64,000 nucleotides of DNA from Cristatella mucedo (Eukaryota; Bryozoa; Phylactolaemata; Cristatellidae). A model generated the notes under the pieces. The model searched no databases, had not been told where the DNA came from, and saw only the letters and a program-made list of their open reading frames with translations. Every line of letters begins with the position of its first letter. Position 1 is the stretch's first letter. The position numbers and the translations under genes are program-made. Positions 11,310 to 45,560 of the stretch are shown here, one piece after another. Location of the stretch: the NCBI GenBank assembly GCA_009760855.2, contig WPIO01000106.1, positions 573,501-637,500 of the forward strand, read 5' to 3'.

Positions 11310-13800
11310 TGTATATGTCCTTCACACGAAGGCATCTTTTAGACACACTGAGCTTAGTGTAACATGTCTCTATGCGCTAGAGACACGTTACACGTCTTGC
11401 CGGTGCTGGACAAAACTGTGGTGAATATCGTTGCATCATTTACATTTATACAATTTTCGCACTGAATGCTTCTGCAGTTATATTTTCATCCCTATTTAAG
11501 GGATGGTATTTTGGTGTGAACAACCGACTATGTTGCTAGTCGTTTACTTAAAAGAGATCGTGGGAGAATAGCTGCAGAGTAATGAAAGGTTCCACCGATA
11601 TAATAATGTAGGCTCTATCGGGCTATGATCTACCAAGCTCTCTTTGTAATCATAAACCTGATAGCATTGCTGAAAATATTATTTCGGTCATTGCTTAAAT
11701 GTGACTTGCAGTCAGTGACGTTAGGCACCAACGATACTAAGCTGCTCACCATTTTGCAGGTAGGTGACTTGAATAAAGACAGTGACGGCAGTCTTGTGAC
11801 TTTGTGTATAGGTATTTGTACCCGTCTCACTGCATAAAGAAAGTGTCTAGTTTTCGTTCTGTTGGACCAGTGATAGGACTAGTGCTTTTGCCAAAAAAGG
11901 AACCATCTACTGTGTAGAGCCGTAGAATATTCCACTGCCTCTCTGGTGGTGCGCATAGGGAGAGATAGGGCGACGTGCCTGGTCATTGCTGCCTGCAGCA
12001 GCACTGGACCAAGCAACCTTAGCCCTCACCATGCTGGTACAGAACAAATACGGGCATCACAGTGCTTGAATGGAACGAGTAGGACTCACACGTCATGTAA
12101 GCCTGAGTGGAATATTGAGGAGTTCCAGTCGCCCAGCTTCGAGCTGGGAGTTTGGTGGCCCACCAAACATATCCTCTCTGATCAAAGTATTCAGGTAATG
12201 ACAGAAACAACGTTCCAAATAAAGACCAACTTGAAGGCATACTGCGAATAGAACCGTGTCCCACTCCCCATACCATATGGCCGCCACTGTCTACATGCTG
12301 AGTCGATTACTAGATGCATCGGATTATTCTATATTGGATATTCGACACTGGACGGCTGCACTTGTTTAGCTTCTGAGAAGTCGAGCCCCGACGAATTCTA
12401 ACGAGTTCGTCCGAATACTCTCGGTTTAATCACGTGACCATTCGGAAGGAGAACGCTGCCCATCGAACCCCTAGTTTTGCTGAAGGTACGCTGGATGCCG
12501 CCACAACGGATGTGCTGTGCGAAGGAGAGGAAGTAGGCGTTGGCATCGCCACCGCCTCACCCGAAACGTGTGCTTGAAGCAACGTAACTGCTCTGATACA
12601 GTTATGACCAAAGTATATGTTTAAAACCAAAAGCCCTTCGTTACGAATTAAATTTAACACACTTCTGCAGGTTAAATTTAACACACTTCTGCTGGTCCAA
12701 GTCTGGTCTCAAGAGGAAGTTATAGCCAGTAATGGCGAAGTAGGGCTTCGCATGGAGGAAATCGTCGAAAGGAGGCAAATCAGACCGTACAATGCCAGGT
12801 GTTGTCCGGTAGAAGGGCAAACGGCGTCGCCAGCCACCCAGTGGCCCATCCATCGTTCGCACTCGATTAGCTAATGGTCCATTGTCCGAATGGCCTGCAG
12901 TCGGCGCCGTCTGATAGCAAATAATGGTGACATCAAGCGAACAGGATGCATCCTAAGCTTACCGCCGCCACAGGCTCCAGTGATGCTTATCGGCTCAAGT
13001 CTAGGAAGAGTGCTCCTTTTTGTCTGCTTCGTCCTGCGAGCGAGAATGGAACGTAGCGGCAGCAAGCAGCAGTGAGACCGCACGTAGTTGGCGGGAAACT
13101 GCATCCATGCGGCGGCGGGTGCCCCAGCGTTGGGGTTCTAACAGACAGTGCCAAGTCTTGCGTACGATACTGTCAGTGGCTAGGAGCCAGCAGTGGCCGA
13201 TACAACCCTTGCTGATGATACTGCCTGCATTCTGCTATGACGCTGCGATGCAAAAGGATAGTTGGACGACGCGCTCGGAATAGCAATGCCTTCTGTATGG
13301 ATAGGTTGGGTGTCCACGAAGTTATCTCAACGATTGCCTGACCCTTGTAACACGAGAACCTTTAGCGGAGATGACTCGCATCACATTGCAGAGCCGGACG
13401 CAGGTGTTAGGGACGTGAGCGCCATTAGACCACGTTTCGCTTTGGCTTCAGTTGCATTACTGATAGAGAGAACTATCCTGATGGATGATTTCATTCGATT
13501 GCACCCAACGGTAACCGAAGCAGAGAGAGACAGACGGGGAGATTGGCAGAGACCCAGATAGTATGAGACGGTGAGAGAGCTAGGAGTAACAGAGCGCGGG
13601 ATAACGTGTCAGACACAAAAGCATTGAGACAGAGAGGGCGATGGTGAGAGCGAGCCAGACTGGGGTAAAGGTAGATATATAGATAGGTAGAGATAGACAG
13701 ATAGCTCGCAGACAGAAGCGAGCGCGGACGGGTCGAAGGGCAGACAAACAGACAGACGATTGGCTAATATCGGCGGCTGGCCATGTAACTCAGCACGCAA
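11310..13800. other. intergenic stretch without recognised gene
   Basis: Apart from the possible poly(A) signal, I see only short non-homologous open frames. One local feature is a 24-25-bp direct duplication of taaatttaacacacttctgc at about 12648-12695. Confidence 0.5.
11772..11777 (+). promoter_or_regulatory. possible polyadenylation signal of mRpL45
   Basis: AATAAA about 465 nt downstream of the mRpL45 stop codon. It is the first canonical hexamer I see after the stop. Position alone supports it. Confidence 0.35.
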
Positions 13801-13802
13801 GG

Positions 13803-13975
13803 TTAATAGATAATACAATTCGTTTTTATAGCGCCCTGAGAGAACTTGAACACCAGTCACACACACAACGTATGCCACCGGGCTCGAGCCCGCGACCTCG
13901 TGGTCGTCAAATGCATTCACCTCGACCTCGGTCGTTAAAAGTGAGCACCTTAACCAGTGGGCCGAGCCAGCAAGC
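13803..13975 (-). repeat. second-type SINE, reverse orientation
   Basis: Reads on - as GGCTCGGCCCACTGGTTAAGGTGCTCACTTTT..., a GGGCTCGAGCCCGGTGGCA B-box region, then ...GTTCTCTCAGGGCGCTATAAAAACG. Matches 7133-7265. Confidence 0.75.
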
Positions 13976-15690
13976 AACCAGCTTGCACGCAGGGTCGTTC
14001 GAGCGACTGAGGCCGGACGAGGCCTGCTGAGCTTGGCGTACTGCAAAGAGCAGCTTGGTGTCACGTGATACTAACTCCTATGCCTGCAATACTCACGCTG
14101 GCTGGCGACTGTTTCCTGTTACGCAGGCAAACACATCTACCGGCTTTTTCAATGTAACCGGTATTCAGCCTTGAATGACGCCGACTCCACAAATGTGCCG
14201 GATTGGTAGTTGCAGGTAATCCTGGGTAGATGAAGAAAATCCTGGGCAGTTGAAGGCATTCCTGGGCAGTTGAAGGCAATTCTGGGTAGTTGAAGGCAAT
14301 CCTGGGCAGCCGTTTTCAGACTTCGGTGTACTCAATGCATCATTCGTCAACCGGTCACCTCGCTGAATGACTGACTCCGCTAGTTCCAGCTGACTTCGGG
14401 CCGACGCTGCCATCTTCAATTCTCTACTTAACCTCCATGCATTTGCACCAAGGGATTCTGAATGGTCTCAGGTAGGTTCAGAAAAGGGGCCTTTCGGCGC
14501 CGCTATCGCTCGATGCCACTCCTCCTGGTCACAACAATCGAGTTTCGCCCTCCTTTTCCTCGATACAGAACCACATAATCCTTGAGCCAAGCAATAGTGC
14601 TTCAGTGGCAAGACGGCTACAAACCGGGCAATGTTCAGCGTCCGGACACTTTCGACGATACTTGGTAGTACGAAAGCATATGCCAAACGTAGTTCTGCTT
14701 GGATTGCCGTTCTATTTTGGGGAAGCGTGAAAGTCGTGCACTGGTTTCGGAGGTTAGGAGTTTCCGGTAGGCGCTTCACACATCAGGCTTACTCGTTTAG
14801 CTGTCCAGTCTCCCTACGACAGGCTTAACAAATTTTAAGCTTCGCAACTTGGCTATTTCATGAGGCCACTTATCAATCGCATAGCTACGGATACTAATAT
14901 TTAGAAGGAGCACGCGATCCTCTCGTCGGCTTTGACTTCATATTCAATTCTCAAGGCAGGGTGTAGGTAATGGATTTCACACAGACGATACACATGCACT
15001 TGGTTCTCGGGAAATTGAGCCGCAAATTTCGGCGTGATCTCAATCCATTTACACCCGATGTTGACGCGCAGTGACCCGCAATCGGAACGCAGCGAAATAT
15101 GTCAGATGGCACTTGATATGAAATTTCTACTTGCCTTTCTAGTTTAAATTGCCTCTTAATGGAACCTAGTGATACGTAGTTGATCTTGATAAGCGTGATA
15201 AACGGTCTGATCTTTCGATGACTAGCAGGGTCGCAGCAACTAGTAACCGTGACGTTTTATTTATCTGTCATCTTTACTAAATCCGCTAAGTCAAATCGGC
15301 TAAATCGCACTAATCAATGTCGCAGCTGTTACGGAAGCCGTTGACCCAGTGGATACAGAGCGTCCGCTTTTAGTAGTAGACCCTTGGATCGACCTACGAC
15401 CTACCTCGGACCGACCTATGCAGCTGTCAGCGTCGCACGCGCAAGTATGCAAGTTTTAACCTAGTTTAGTCTAGTTTATACTGGTTTAAATCAATCGCTT
15501 GAACTAGACAAAAATTGTGCATGCGGTTCAAAGGCCGTGCGGCCATTTGCCATACTGCCGATCTAAACAAGAGAATTGATTCAGGCTAAAACTGGAGGTG
15601 AAAACTGTGAATTCACACGCTGCACTCCTTGAGTTACTGTCTCCGAGTTACGCAGACAGATGAAGCTGAGCGAAATTACTTTAAGACCAA
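13976..15690. other. intergenic stretch without recognised gene
   Basis: Outside the minisatellite I see no conserved coding segment or repeat I can name. Confidence 0.45.
14206..14311. repeat. 20-bp minisatellite
   Basis: Five diverged tandem units of AATCCTGGGCAGTTGAAGGC. Confidence 0.9.
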
Positions 15691-15696
15691 TAGCTG

Positions 15697-15697
<1 letters not shown>

Positions 15698-15736
<39 letters not shown>

Positions 15737-15825
15737 CACACACTTATATATATATATATATATATAATATACACACACTTATAAATATATATTATATATA
15801 TATATATATAATATATATTTATAAG
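15698..15825. repeat. (TA)n tracts with duplicated ACACACACTTATA unit
   Basis: Three TA arrays separated by two near-identical AATATACACACACTTATA spacers, then an inverted AATATATATTTATAAGTGTGTG segment. Confidence 0.95.
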
Positions 15826-15829
15826 TGTG

Positions 15830-17360
15830 TGCAGCAGTATGCAGTGTCAGCACGCTTAAGCACATGACGGGCAATTCAAATCGACCCAGCAAATGCTGAG
15901 AGGAACAGCTGCTTTTTTAGCATCCGCTTAAATGTCGTCAGTCGGATGTGAGTTAAAGGATTTAGGACCATACGAACTAAAGGCATGGTCTCCAAAGAAT
16001 CTGAGGTTGGTTCGAGGCTCAGCTGTATGACTTGAGTCAGAAGAGCAGGTGGTACTGTGCCTATCCTAATTTGTAATAGTTCTGCTAGGTAAGCTGGAGC
16101 GAGAGAAAGAAGTGACCTTGAATTGAGTGTCAAAACCTTGAAGTCGATGCGCTGCTTGATTAGGAACCAGTGAGGTCGGTGAGGAGTGGTGTCTTGTGTC
16201 AACTTTGCATGCTCGTGATTGACAAGCCCGACTGAGTTTTTCACCAACTTTAAGCGTGACTTAATACACGGACGGGAAGACCTGCCGGAAGAAGTGAGTT
16301 AAGACTCAGGATGGGATATCACAAATACGTGGACTAACTTGGTTTTGATATCTCTGTCTAAGCAGGCCCGAGTTCGTTCAATTTAACCGTGCTCAACTTA
16401 GGAAGAGTTGACTGTGGAGCTGATGCCCTATGATTGTTTAGTGAAATGTCAATTTGTGACAAAACACCCAAATTACTTGCAGGTGCTACAGGAGATGCTG
16501 GCAGAGCCAATTTTGAGGAACAGCTTTTCCAATTTCCGAGTCGCATTAGGTTCGCCCACGACTAGTACGCTGCTTCCATCGTCATTCAATTTGAGAAACC
16601 TCCAAGCCTCCAGCCGAATGCGAATGCAATTTATGCAGCAATCTAGGGAGATCCAAGAGAGTTTGACTTTGAGCTGAGAGGCAGGGAGGGATCGCAGGGT
16701 TCAGCAGTTCATGCCTTGTGCATAAGCAGAAAGCCTACGTTGAGCCTGGAAATTACCTCGGCAAGAGGAAGAGCATACATTTTTAAAAGAAGTCGACCGA
16801 GCATGGCATAGAGCCGAGCCGACCGAGCATGACATAGAGCCGAGGGGTACACACGCACCTATGCGGCACCTCAGATGGTTTTTCCTATCGATATGAATAC
16901 TCTAGTTTCCCACTGAGATTTTCCCGTTGACTTAAATACTTTAGGGTCTCCCACTGAGATTGGGTCCAAAGCTATCGAAGCGCCAGTAATGCCCAGGCAA
17001 GATTAGAGGCACTAGAGAAGAACTTTAGTGATCAATAGCATCAAAACTGCCGAAAGATCAAGTTAAACAAGAATTGAGACTTCAGCTGAGTCAGCACTCC
17101 CGGGAATATATAATTCCTTGGTATCGTTATACATCCAAAGCAAGGCTGACTCTTGGAGTGATTAGCCCTAAAACCTGACAGGTACACACTTGCTAGGTTT
17201 GAAGAGTTTAGTTGGTCCGCCACTGCTCGCTCCAGCACCTTTGATAGGAACGGCAGCAGGGAGACTGGGCGGATGTTGCCTATGTTCTCCTGTGAATAGG
17301 TCTGATTCGGAATCTCCTGAAGCCGCGCATTGTCGCACGCTTCAGAAAGAAGCACGGCGG
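15830..17360 (-). mobile_element. decayed CR1/L2-type LINE in reverse orientation
   Basis: On the - strand: N-I-R-P-V-S-L-L-P-F-L-S-K-V-L-E-R (fingers, about 17270), S-N-L-G-V (about 16450) and P-H-W-F-L-I-K-Q-R-I-D-F-K-V-L-T-L with L-A-P-A-Y-L-A-E-L-L (about 16080-16180). The catalytic core is largely deleted, and a 27-bp tandem duplication sits at about 16793-16846. Confidence 0.75.
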
Positions 17361-17819
17361 AGCCACAAAAGGGACACGCTGCATCAGCTAGTCTCAGCTG
17401 TAATGGCCGTCAGAGCCCATAGTAATGGCCGACAGAGCCCGTCGCCTCTCGCGGTCGCGAGTCACGCTCAGCCAGCCTGACGAGATCGATGCGTACAGTG
17501 TGTGGAGGACGAGCAGGAGCAGGAGGAGCAGGATGAGAAGCAGCAGCAGCCGCAGCAGCGACCACATGGCAGCCATTTTCTCGTGCACGAGCAGCTGAGA
17601 TACGCCTTTTCTCGGCCCCTGGGGCGCTCATTCTTGCCGCTTTCATTGCTCACGTGCTTACGCGCTCGTACTCGCTGTACTGGCTCTTTAAATGCGATCC
17701 CGATCGTGGGAATACTTGAACGACAAGTTGATACCTGAAGCTGGCTGCCGCGAGTGAATTATTCGTTCATGAACTATTGAAGTCACTCTCTCTCGTTCTT
17801 TTTTCAAAATCGTCCAGCC

Positions 17820-17972
17820 TACCCCCTCTCTCTCTCTCCTTCTCCCCTCTTTCTCTCTCTCTCCTCCCTCTCTCTCACTCCCTCCCTCTCTCTCCTTCTC
17901 CCCTCTTTCTCGCTCTCTCCCCACCTCTCTTTCTCCCTCTCTCTCTAATGTCTCTCCCCTCTATCTGCATTC

Positions 17973-18009
<37 letters not shown>

Positions 18010-18030
18010 TCTTCCTTCTCTCCCTCTCTC
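17820..18030. repeat. CT-rich low-complexity tract
   Basis: Imperfect CTCTCCCT/CTCT repeats. Long open frames here on either strand are compositional. Confidence 0.95.
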
Positions 18031-18039
18031 TCCTGTCCG

Positions 18040-20660
18040 CTCCTCCGAGGCGCGGACTCGTCCGACCACTACGATCCACCTGAGGATCAGGGCGGTCGGC
18101 GCGAGCGCCGACAAAAAGGTCAGTCCGAGGTCAGGCAGTAGTGACGGGACTTTAATGTCGAGGCTACAAGAAATATCGTGCATCTATTGATCGCAGGAAG
18201 AGATGGTCACCGCCATTGCACATCAATTGCTAGCCAGATCAAGTTCACTGCTGCTCTCCTTGGTGAGAGCTCGGAGTCACTCAGTCGGCATCGCCCACAG
18301 GGTAACGCCGGGTTCCCATCAACATTTGCTGCCAAGCCAAGTGTAACGGCAATTAACTCCGTTCCTCTGCTACTTAACTCGGAAAAGCATCCAGCAACCT
18401 AGTTCGCTGTTTACCTAGAAGCGAGGTCTGGGGTAAGAAATACGCGTGGCCCGAAAAGCCAGCATCATTATGACATGCGCTCCCTTCGCCGGCTTCGATG
18501 TGTCAGCAACATTTCCGTGGCCATCCATTTAATGTCCTCTGGAGTGGCAGGTTGTGGTGTGGTGCATCCACTTGGTCCAGCATCGCATCATCTTAGAATA
18601 CCGATCTCGCTGCGAAAGCCGCTTTTTTGTGAGTGACGCCTCAGTTAAATATACAGAAATATAATTCATTGGTATTGTACACTGAGAAAACTAAATTTCT
18701 ATTCAGGCGTTTGGCATAAGTCGCGGGGCTCGAATTTGTGACCTCGAATACGTTAACCTTGACCTTAGTCGAGGCGAGCACCTTAACCACTGGGCTCAAC
18801 CAGCTACGCTGGATGTACAATCTGCGATTTCATCCCGGTAAAAGGAAGCACATCTCTGTCACTTTCACTTTGATGTGACACTGTATTGTGAAAGCAGCTC
18901 ATTCAGGTATATGCGACTATACCTGTATATACGAATACCCTGTTACTTGCTCCACGAGTTGCGTAAATAGAGTATACAGCCTTACAATATAATTTCGCCT
19001 TTAGGCTTCACTTGCAATAATAAGAATTAGTAGTAGCAATAATTAAAATAATACAGCATCTTAAGTGGGGGTAAATCTCTTTCTAAGCAATTTACTTGAG
19101 CTTGAAAGGAAGCAAATCAAGTAAGCTGTAACAGCACGAACAATTCCAGCACTCACGAGCACACAAAATTCAACATGGGTTGAGTAAAAGCTTTGAGAAG
19201 CATGGGGTTTTCGGATCCTTTTTAAAATGCCGTAAATATTCAGGGGATGTTGCGATCGGTTTTGAGAGTGCAATTGTTTTACGCGGCTGCTAGTTGCTGA
19301 GAACTTGTTGCTAGATGACTCGTGACTCCAATCCGTTCAGCACTCCGGGGTCTCTAGCCTAGGGGGTATTAGTGGTAGCAGCAGCAGACATTTATACAGC
19401 ACCTAAAGAGAATCCAACTTCTCTCCATGCACTTAGTGAGTGCTAAAAAGAAAGCACAAGTTACTTGCTCTCCACGACCCGCGGGTCGAGTCTTGCAGCA
19501 GGATGGCCTGTAGGATGGATGGCCCGTGGCAAGCGCGAGGGGGGCTGGCCGCTAGGGTTTTTTCGGCCACTAAGCAAATGAGAATAAATGTTAAATCGGC
19601 GCCGACATTGTATTTTTCCTTCTTCCACGCAAAACCCTCCGTTGGGGGCCCCCTAACCCCGTTGCCCCTAACCCAGACTTCACTTCCGCAGACACCCAAG
19701 CCGCGCGCATTCCTCAACCACCCTCCCGGCAGACGGTAAGGCCTAAGCGGCAACAAGTGAACGGGCTGCCACTTGAATATCGCTGCTGTGCACTTCATTC
19801 TACGGGGTGGGTGGGTGGGGGGAGCTCTTACGTGTCCGTCCCATTAGGTACCGCGCAACTCGAGGTGCGGCTTCTGCATGCGCACGGCCCTTCTGCCTAT
19901 ACCGTATACATAGCATTGGCTCTTCCGATTACGAAAAAAAGCATTTACAAGAGCGCTCAGCTGCTTTGTAACTGCGTAACCGCTTTTCTTGTCTACCTTT
20001 CTAGCAAGCAAATTCGTGGGCCGCCGCTTCGCAGTAGCCGACAGACAAAGTGGCATGGGCAGTAGAGGCGACTTTTTTTTAGGCCTAGATACTCGATGCC
20101 TATGCGTCCTATTACCGGCAGCTCACGCACAAGACGCTCACTTATCAAAGTCGACAATTCTCTCTCGAACTCTTTTCCTCTCTCCCTCGGTCTGCGATCT
20201 CTTCTGTCTCTCTCTCTCTCTATATATATATCTATCTATATCGGACGCGCAGGCGCCGAAGAGGCGAAAGCTGTTCTCAGAATTACCGCTGCGCTCGCTT
20301 GAGCTTACGCTCATTGTTACGCCGGCGTTCGCTGCCGAAGAAGGTTCCAGTAGGAGCAGTACGCAGGACAAGCCCATCCCCGGATTAATTCTTCGGGTTT
20401 GTATTACATAGCGTCCGCTATCGTATCGGTGTCCTTAGTCGCGCGACGGCCGGTCCTCGCTGAACCTGTGCAAAAGCACGACTCCTTCCTTCGGCGCGGA
20501 GATGTTAAAATCTCGAGCCAAACTCTCGACGCGGGCACTCTCAGGATGGCGCCATTTTCTAACGGTTCGAACTTGACCTTGCCAAGGCCGGCTAATCGTG
20601 CACGCGAGAGTGAATGGAGGGATGCAGACGCGACGTCGGTTAAACGGCCGAGCGGCGAGA
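18040..20660. other. stretch without recognised gene; SINE pieces
   Basis: Contains reverse second-type SINE pieces at about 18655-18815 (CTCGAATTTGTGACCTCG... and the CTGGTTGAGCCCAGTGGTTAAGGTGCTCG head on -) and about 19385-19500. No conserved coding sequence recognised. Confidence 0.5.
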
Positions 20661-20669
20661 GCGGCAACC

Positions 20670-20675
20670 TTTATT
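20670..20675 (-). promoter_or_regulatory. possible polyadenylation signal of Egfr
   Basis: AATAAA on the - strand (TTTATT on +) about 1.07 kb past the Egfr stop codon. Position-based only. Confidence 0.3.
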
Positions 20676-21745
20676 ACCAAAAATAAGCTCAATACAGGCT
20701 GGCACGTGCCGCAGAGCGAGTGCCGTAGAGATTGCATAATTCGTCCTCTCTCCTCAGTAAGCGGAGATTGACGTATCAAGTCACGCTGCCCGTGCGGCAT
20801 TAACTGAGCGAGAGAAAAAAGGCGGCCGTCGCGTAGAAAAAATATCGGCGCCAGCTCGGAGCGTTTTCGCAGCCGCGAAAAGAGAATTAAAAATAGCAAT
20901 TCGCGCACAGCAGCACCGCAGCTCTATCCTCCGAGTCTCCGGTGAGAGCCTCGGTTTCGTCACCTTTCCGGAGGTGCCACGAGAGCCTGCAGCTCGCTCG
21001 CACCCAGCTCGCGTCGCGTCGGCCGCGGACCGCCCGACTTCCGCTCGCAGACGAAAGGGACGCGAGAATGTTTTCGTATCACGTTCGGTCACAGCATAAG
21101 CCCCGCTGGCGGTATATCGCCTATGCAGACGGCTCGGCTGTAAAAAAAAAAATCTAGGGAGCTATACCTTACCCATTATTCAACTAGACGGTGTAGGTTA
21201 AGAGTATCGGAGACGAGCGGCTACTGGCTGCTGCTGCTGCTGCGTGCGTGCGTATTCAGCCGCCGCCGCTCGGTGGGGGGGGGGGCAGCTGCACTTGGCC
21301 GTCGTCTGGAGCTAGCGGCTAGCACCAAAAGCACTCGGCGCTCGCGGGAGACAATCGCCGGCGTGGCGACCATCTGCCGCGGCGGCCATTGGGGCAAGAG
21401 CTTGAGCGGCCGCCGCCGACCGTCAAGTCGCGTCGTCCGACATCCGTCCGTCGTCGAAACGCGGTCGAATCAGTCGCTCAGCGACACGGCGGGCGAGGAG
21501 CGGTTCTCGAGAGAGGGGGCGCGTGACAGCACGAGTGGGTGGGTGGACGAGCACGTCCGTGCGAGCACGCGAGCTACCGCTGCCGCCTCCACGGCCGCTT
21601 CCCTGGCGACGACCGAGCCGCCGCCGGAAACCGGTTGAGCAACGACGACGAGACTTTCGCAGCAGTAGCGGGAACGACCGCCGCTGACGGAAGTGAGTTC
21701 TGGGAAAGAGTTGAAAATGCCGGCGGCTCCACCAGCCGACGACCA

Positions 21746-43999
<22,254 letters not shown>

Positions 44000-45260
44000 C
44001 TCACGACGAACGAAGGCGACGGGCCATCGAAACAGCCGCAACGAAACGACGCGAAGGCTACGTCGGCGGCACCCTCGTCGGCGACCGGAGGAGACGGCCG
44101 CCGCGGAAATGAGGTCGTCGCCGCGTTAGTCAGCGACGGAGCGCTCCGGTGGCGGCGGCGGCGAGCGTCTCTATCGGCGCGAGCCCGCTGCTGCCTCCCC
44201 GACCGCAATCCGTTCGGCAGGCGCCTGCCCTTTCGTCGGGCTACCGTCCGTCCGTCCTTCCTTCCGCGGCAGCCAACCGCCGTGCGTCGCTCTCCCGCGG
44301 CGGCGTCGGTCCGCGTCGCGTCGCTGCGCCAGGTGCTGGCGGCGGCGACGCTCTCAGCTCGCGCCCGTCGCTGCGTCGGGCGCGGTCGCCGCGTGCGATG
44401 CTCTCAGCTCGCGAACGCAGCTCTGCCGGCTCCCGCCCTTTGTTACCGCTCTCCGGTTGCCCGCTCAGAGGCCGCCCTAACGCCGCCGCCGGCCGCCGTC
44501 TGCACGTCTCATCCTTTCGTGTTCTCCGCGCACCTCCGCGGCTTTATCTGCCACGCTCATTTGACGCTTCGTGCGCGCTTTCAATGCGGAGAAGAATGAA
44601 AAAAGGGATATAATGGCGGCTCCTCGATAAGACCTCGCGCGACCGTAAAGGAGCTGCGGCCGGCTGCTCTGCGATGACTGCTCGGTCGCCACGTCCGCCA
44701 GCCGGCCAATCGTCTGCTAGCGGCGGCTGCGGCCGACGGGCCCGCCAGCCACTGGGCCGCCGCCCCCCCCCCCCCGCAGACGCGTAGGTGCTGCGCCCGC
44801 TTCCGGTCGGCGGCGAAGCGACACCTACGCACCTCAGCGGCTAGGGCCGGACGCTCCTCGCTGCCTCTCGGCGGCGGCTCGATGGCATGGCTTCGTCCGA
44901 CAGGACCTCGGGCACGGCTGGCGGGCCCGCGGCGACATTGGGAGGGAGGCGTACGTACGCCCATCAATCAGGGTTTGCACGTTCGTTCGTTTCGGAAGAG
45001 ATATTTAAGCCGAATAGAGCGTTCGGCCGGTGCGGCGACGGCGCGCGCGTTAGGAGACAGCTGGAGACGGGCGCGTGCGACGGCGACCCCCGGGTCGCCG
45101 CGTTTGCCGGAAGCGCTCGTCGCCGCGATCGCTCTCGTGGGGTCGGCAGGTGCTGCACTGTTCTGAGAATTCGGGCTCGCGGGAGAATCCCCCCCCCCCG
45201 CGTAGAGTGTGCTGCACAAGAGATGGTCGCTGAGTCGTGTAGCCGACCGAATTCTCGCGA
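44000..45260 (-). promoter_or_regulatory. CpG-rich block, probable Egfr promoter/5' region
   Basis: A dense run of CG dinucleotides and GCGGCG/CCGCC motifs directly upstream of Egfr exon 1, including a 13-C homopolymer at 44763-44775 and another C run near 45190. Composition contrasts sharply with the intron downstream. No transcription start could be located, and bidirectional use is possible. The many open frames on both strands here follow from GC richness. Confidence 0.55.
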
Positions 45261-45474
45261 TTCTTTCTCGCCACTATGCCTCGGCGGCCTCTTCAACAGT
45301 TACGCCTTGTCCAGGCGCGATTTGCTATACCTCGCCAAGCTGCAGCTCGTGTTTTCCCTTGTATAAATCCCCAAGTCGGCCACATCGACGGCGGCTGGCA
45401 AGACAGCTTACGGTCGGGCACGTCTTCCGAGAGGCCGCTTGTCGGAATCGGGAACATTCGCTCTGGCACTTTGC

Positions 45475-45560
45475 ATACTGCATATGCAAAGTGCCCAGAA
45501 AGACATTAATTTCTTTGAGGACCGTACGAATGCACGATTGCTATTATTATTTTTATGAGC
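45475..45560 (+). repeat. (ATT)-tailed repeat 3' end
   Basis: catatgcaaagtgcccagaaagacattaatttctttgaggacc...ctattattattttta, a short copy of the 1-202 unit's end. Confidence 0.6.

Noticed and set aside
14206-14311. CRISPR-like array
   Set aside because: Head-to-tail 20-bp units without spacers in a eukaryotic intergenic region.
21423-21745. Long - strand frame continuing past the Egfr stop
   Set aside because: It belongs to a different register from the NPEYF frame and becomes Arg-rich translation of GC-rich DNA; kept only as an alternative-tail possibility.
44149-45366. Several 100-159-codon frames in the CpG block
   Set aside because: Open on both strands because of GC richness; no family similarity and low-complexity Arg/Ala/Ser content.
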